Origin: a bacterium
Lineage (GTDB): Bacteria > JACRDZ01 > JAJRWM01
DNA length: 15,319 nucleotides
Direction: 5' to 3'
NCBI GenBank assembly: GCA_024276815.1
Contig: JAJRWM010000027.1
Location: 1-15,319 of the forward strand
The translations under genes and the position numbers were made by a program. Within the stretch, counting starts at the first letter, position 1. Each line of letters opens with the position of its first letter. The notes under the pieces are model-generated. The model did no database searches and was not told where the DNA came from. It saw nothing but the letters and a program-made list of their open reading frames with translations. Positions 13,969 through 15,319 of this stretch are shown here, in pieces.

Positions 13969-14497
13969 ACCGAAAATTCATTACAGCGGCAAAGAATTGC
14001 GGCCGCACTGGATATATGAAAACTTTGACCTGATTGGCGACACGATAGTCGCTTTTAGCGGTTCCTGTCAGGTGGCGGGCCATGATCTGGTCGACCAGGT
14101 TGACAAAAAGGCGGACGACTTTATCCGCAGTGAAAGTATGCTCCATTTTCTGGTTGAACATTTCAATCTGCCTTTACCGGAAGCCATCTTAAGACAGAGA
14201 CTGCTGATCTGCCTGATCCAGGAACAGCTCAATGAAAAAGCCCCCCGAATTATACGAACCGCTGACGACCTGTATTATGATGGCAGAAAACTCTCCGTTT
14301 CCATCGCCACCATTTCACCCGTTTCCGCCCTGATTCATGTCGGCCTGAATATCAGCTCCCGAAACACGCCGATTCCCACGGCTAACCTGACTGAACTGGA
14401 GACCAATCCGGAAATGCTGGCCAAGCGGATCATGAAAAAATACCGGGATGAACTGGCTTCCATGCGGATTGCGCTTTGCAAGGTAAAGGGTGTGTAA
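13943..14497 (+). CDS. DUF366-family protein, function unknown
   Basis: This 184-residue soluble protein has no signal peptide or TM helix. It matches the DUF366 (COG2029) pattern as I know it: a start of the type TLLVEPKIHYSGKELRPHWIYENFDLIGDTIVAF, then GHDLVDQVDKKADDFIRSESMLHFLVEHF, and a C-terminal half with RKLSVSIATISPVSALIHVGLNI. Several acidic and histidine residues (VDQVD, E143-type positions, HFLVEHF) could bind metal, but no catalytic motif is established. The start is taken as TTG 13943 (giving MPIQTLLVEPK); TTG 13961 is possible. It overlaps queC by 26 bp and ends 5 bp before queE. DUF366 genes are known in archaea and scattered bacteria, often near queuosine or archaeosine genes (recollection). 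Gene context suggests a role in 7-deazaguanine metabolism. Confidence 0.85.
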   Translation: MPIQTLLVEPKIHYSGKELRPHWIYENFDLIGDTIVAFSGSCQVAGHDLVDQVDKKADDFIRSESMLHFLVEHFNLPLPEAILRQRLLICLIQEQLNEKAPRIIRTADDLYYDGRKLSVSIATISPVSALIHVGLNISSRNTPIPTANLTELETNPEMLAKRIMKKYRDELASMRIALCKVKGV

Positions 14498-14502
14498 GGA
14501 GT

Positions 14503-15213
14503 ATGCTGACAGCGCCGGTGATTGAAATTTTCACCTCCGTTCAGGGCGAGGGTCTGCTGGTTGGCGAACGCCAGGTATTTCTGAGACTGGCCGGCTGCAA
14601 CCTTGACTGTCTGTACTGTGACACCAGTCACAGCGCCCCGACTTACGCTTCCCTATACTCCTCAGATACCAGGGATCATAGCCCCGAAAAATTAGCCAAT
14701 CCGCTCGCCAGCGGTCAGGTGGCCCGGTTGATTTTGGCTCTCATCCAACAAGCGGGGGCATCTTTGACCATCGCGGTCACGGGCGGCGAGCCTTTGACCA
14801 GGAGCGACTTCCTGGCTGAACTGTTCCCCCGGCTGAAAGAGAACAAACAGAAAATCCTGCTTGAGACAAACGGGATACTGCCGGAAAGTTTGGCCCGGGT
14901 GATTCAGTATCTGGATTATATCAGTATGGATTTAAAACTTCCGTCCCAAGTCAACGGCGCGCGATATTTTGCGGAACAGAAGAGTTTCCTTGAAATCGCG
15001 GCGCAGGTACCCGGATTATATTTAAAGGTTATCGTAACAGAAAGCGCCACCTATGAGGAGCTTGAGGATCTCCTGAAAATAACCAGGGTTTTATCCGTCT
15101 CCCCGCCCATCGTTCTGCAACCTGTCACAATAGCCGGCGAACTCGGCGTTGGAACAAAAAAAGCGCTTGAGTGGCAGCGCAAATTGGCAAAGATTTTCAC
15201 CGGGTCTTGTTGA
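14503..15213 (+). CDS. queE: 7-carboxy-7-deazaguanine synthase (radical SAM)
   Basis: This 236-residue radical SAM enzyme converts 6-carboxytetrahydropterin to 7-carboxy-7-deazaguanine. The [4Fe-4S] ligands are C32, C36 and C39 in AGCNLDCLYCDT (C-x3-C-x2-C). SVQGEG (12-17) is the QueE N-terminal signature, VTGGEPL (92-98) the SAM-binding motif, and LETNG followed by DYISMDLKLPS supports the family. ATG 14503 gives the normal QueE N-terminus (MLTAPVIEIFTSVQGEG). An AAGGAG lies almost on top of the ATG (14496-14501), so the spacing is unusually short; the frame is open to a TTG at 14476, which would add nine non-conserved residues. Last gene of the operon. GTP cyclohydrolase (FolE) and preQ0 reductase (QueF) are not in the window. 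Confidence 0.94.
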   Translation: MLTAPVIEIFTSVQGEGLLVGERQVFLRLAGCNLDCLYCDTSHSAPTYASLYSSDTRDHSPEKLANPLASGQVARLILALIQQAGASLTIAVTGGEPLTRSDFLAELFPRLKENKQKILLETNGILPESLARVIQYLDYISMDLKLPSQVNGARYFAEQKSFLEIAAQVPGLYLKVIVTESATYEELEDLLKITRVLSVSPPIVLQPVTIAGELGVGTKKALEWQRKLAKIFTGSC

Positions 15214-15227
15214 TTCCCCAGACCCAG

Positions 15228-15249
15228 GTTATTTTAGGCCTAAAATAAC
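15228..15249. terminator. Perfect 22-bp palindrome downstream of queE
   Basis: The half-site GTTATTTTAGG is followed directly by its exact reverse complement. In RNA it would form a stem of about 9 bp with a GGCC-type loop. A short T-run (TTTTT, 15256-15260) follows 6 bp later. The position 14 bp after the queE stop suggests an operon terminator; a dimeric regulator site is the alternative. Confidence 0.5.
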
Positions 15250-15266
15250 AGGATGTTTTTAGACCG

Positions 15267-15317
15267 CCTCGTAAAGATACTCGGCTATGTATCAGGTGTT
15301 TACCCTGTAAGCGAGCA
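15267..15317. repeat. Dispersed structured motif, copy B
   Basis: CCTCGTAAAGATAC leads into the 13-bp core TACTCGGCTATGT (15278-15290), which is identical to copy A on the other strand (12266-12278). In both copies GCGAGCA follows 19-20 bp after the core. Copy B folds well: CTCG/CGAG outer, TAAA/TTTA next, GATAC/GTATC inner stem around tcggctat. The element may extend past the window edge. Confidence 0.5.
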
Positions 15318-15319
15318 AA

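Overview
The window looks like chromosomal DNA from a diderm (outer-membrane) bacterium. The signs are an lptF-lptG pair for LPS export, a PEP-CTERM exported protein (a sorting system known from EPS-making Gram-negative bacteria), and a strong -24/-12 (sigma-54) promoter in front of that gene. The gene set and the hairpin-type GTCATTCCC dispersed repeats suggest an anaerobic Desulfobacterota-like (deltaproteobacterial) organism. This placement is inference: the GerMN-murI-rph-rdgB neighbourhood also occurs in Firmicutes.

Left part (1-6112, all minus strand): lptG (cut by the window edge) overlaps lptF by 4 bp. An intergenic segment follows with a two-hairpin dispersed repeat. Next is a PEP-CTERM secreted protein whose correct start (3048) is fixed by a signal peptide, a ribosome binding site and a sigma-54 promoter at 3143-3160. 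Then comes a tight GerMN-murI-rph-rdgB operon, transcribed from about 6112 down to 3336, covering a membrane-anchored GerMN protein, D-glutamate supply, tRNA 3' trimming and nucleotide-pool cleansing.

Middle (6263-10335, minus strand): a very large sensor histidine kinase with 7 TM segments, four PAS and two GAF domains, HisKA and HATPase_c. It is split into two overlapping reading frames by an apparent one-base deletion near 8829-8831. No response regulator gene is adjacent. A gene-free stretch of about 590 bp (10336-10921) holds a second copy of the two-hairpin repeat, two GC-rich inverted repeats and phased A-tracts.

Right part: a 41-residue remnant of an Hsp20 gene with its own ribosome binding site lies just upstream of an intact hsp20. 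A half-size EamA transporter points the other way. The plus-strand operon hpt-queD-queC-DUF366-queE follows. QueD, QueE and QueC make 7-cyano-7-deazaguanine (preQ0), the queuosine precursor. The DUF366 gene, of unknown function, sits inside this run with overlapping or touching ends, which makes it the best candidate for an undescribed partner of the pathway. This block is bracketed by two inverted copies of a short structured motif (core TACTCGGCTATGT) and ends at a perfect 22-bp palindrome.

I saw no rRNA, tRNA, CRISPR array, insertion sequence or recognisable riboswitch. No defence system or other multi-gene novel system is evident. The points most worth following are the sigma-54/PEP-CTERM unit, DUF366 in the queuosine operon, the frameshifted kinase and the dispersed structured repeats.
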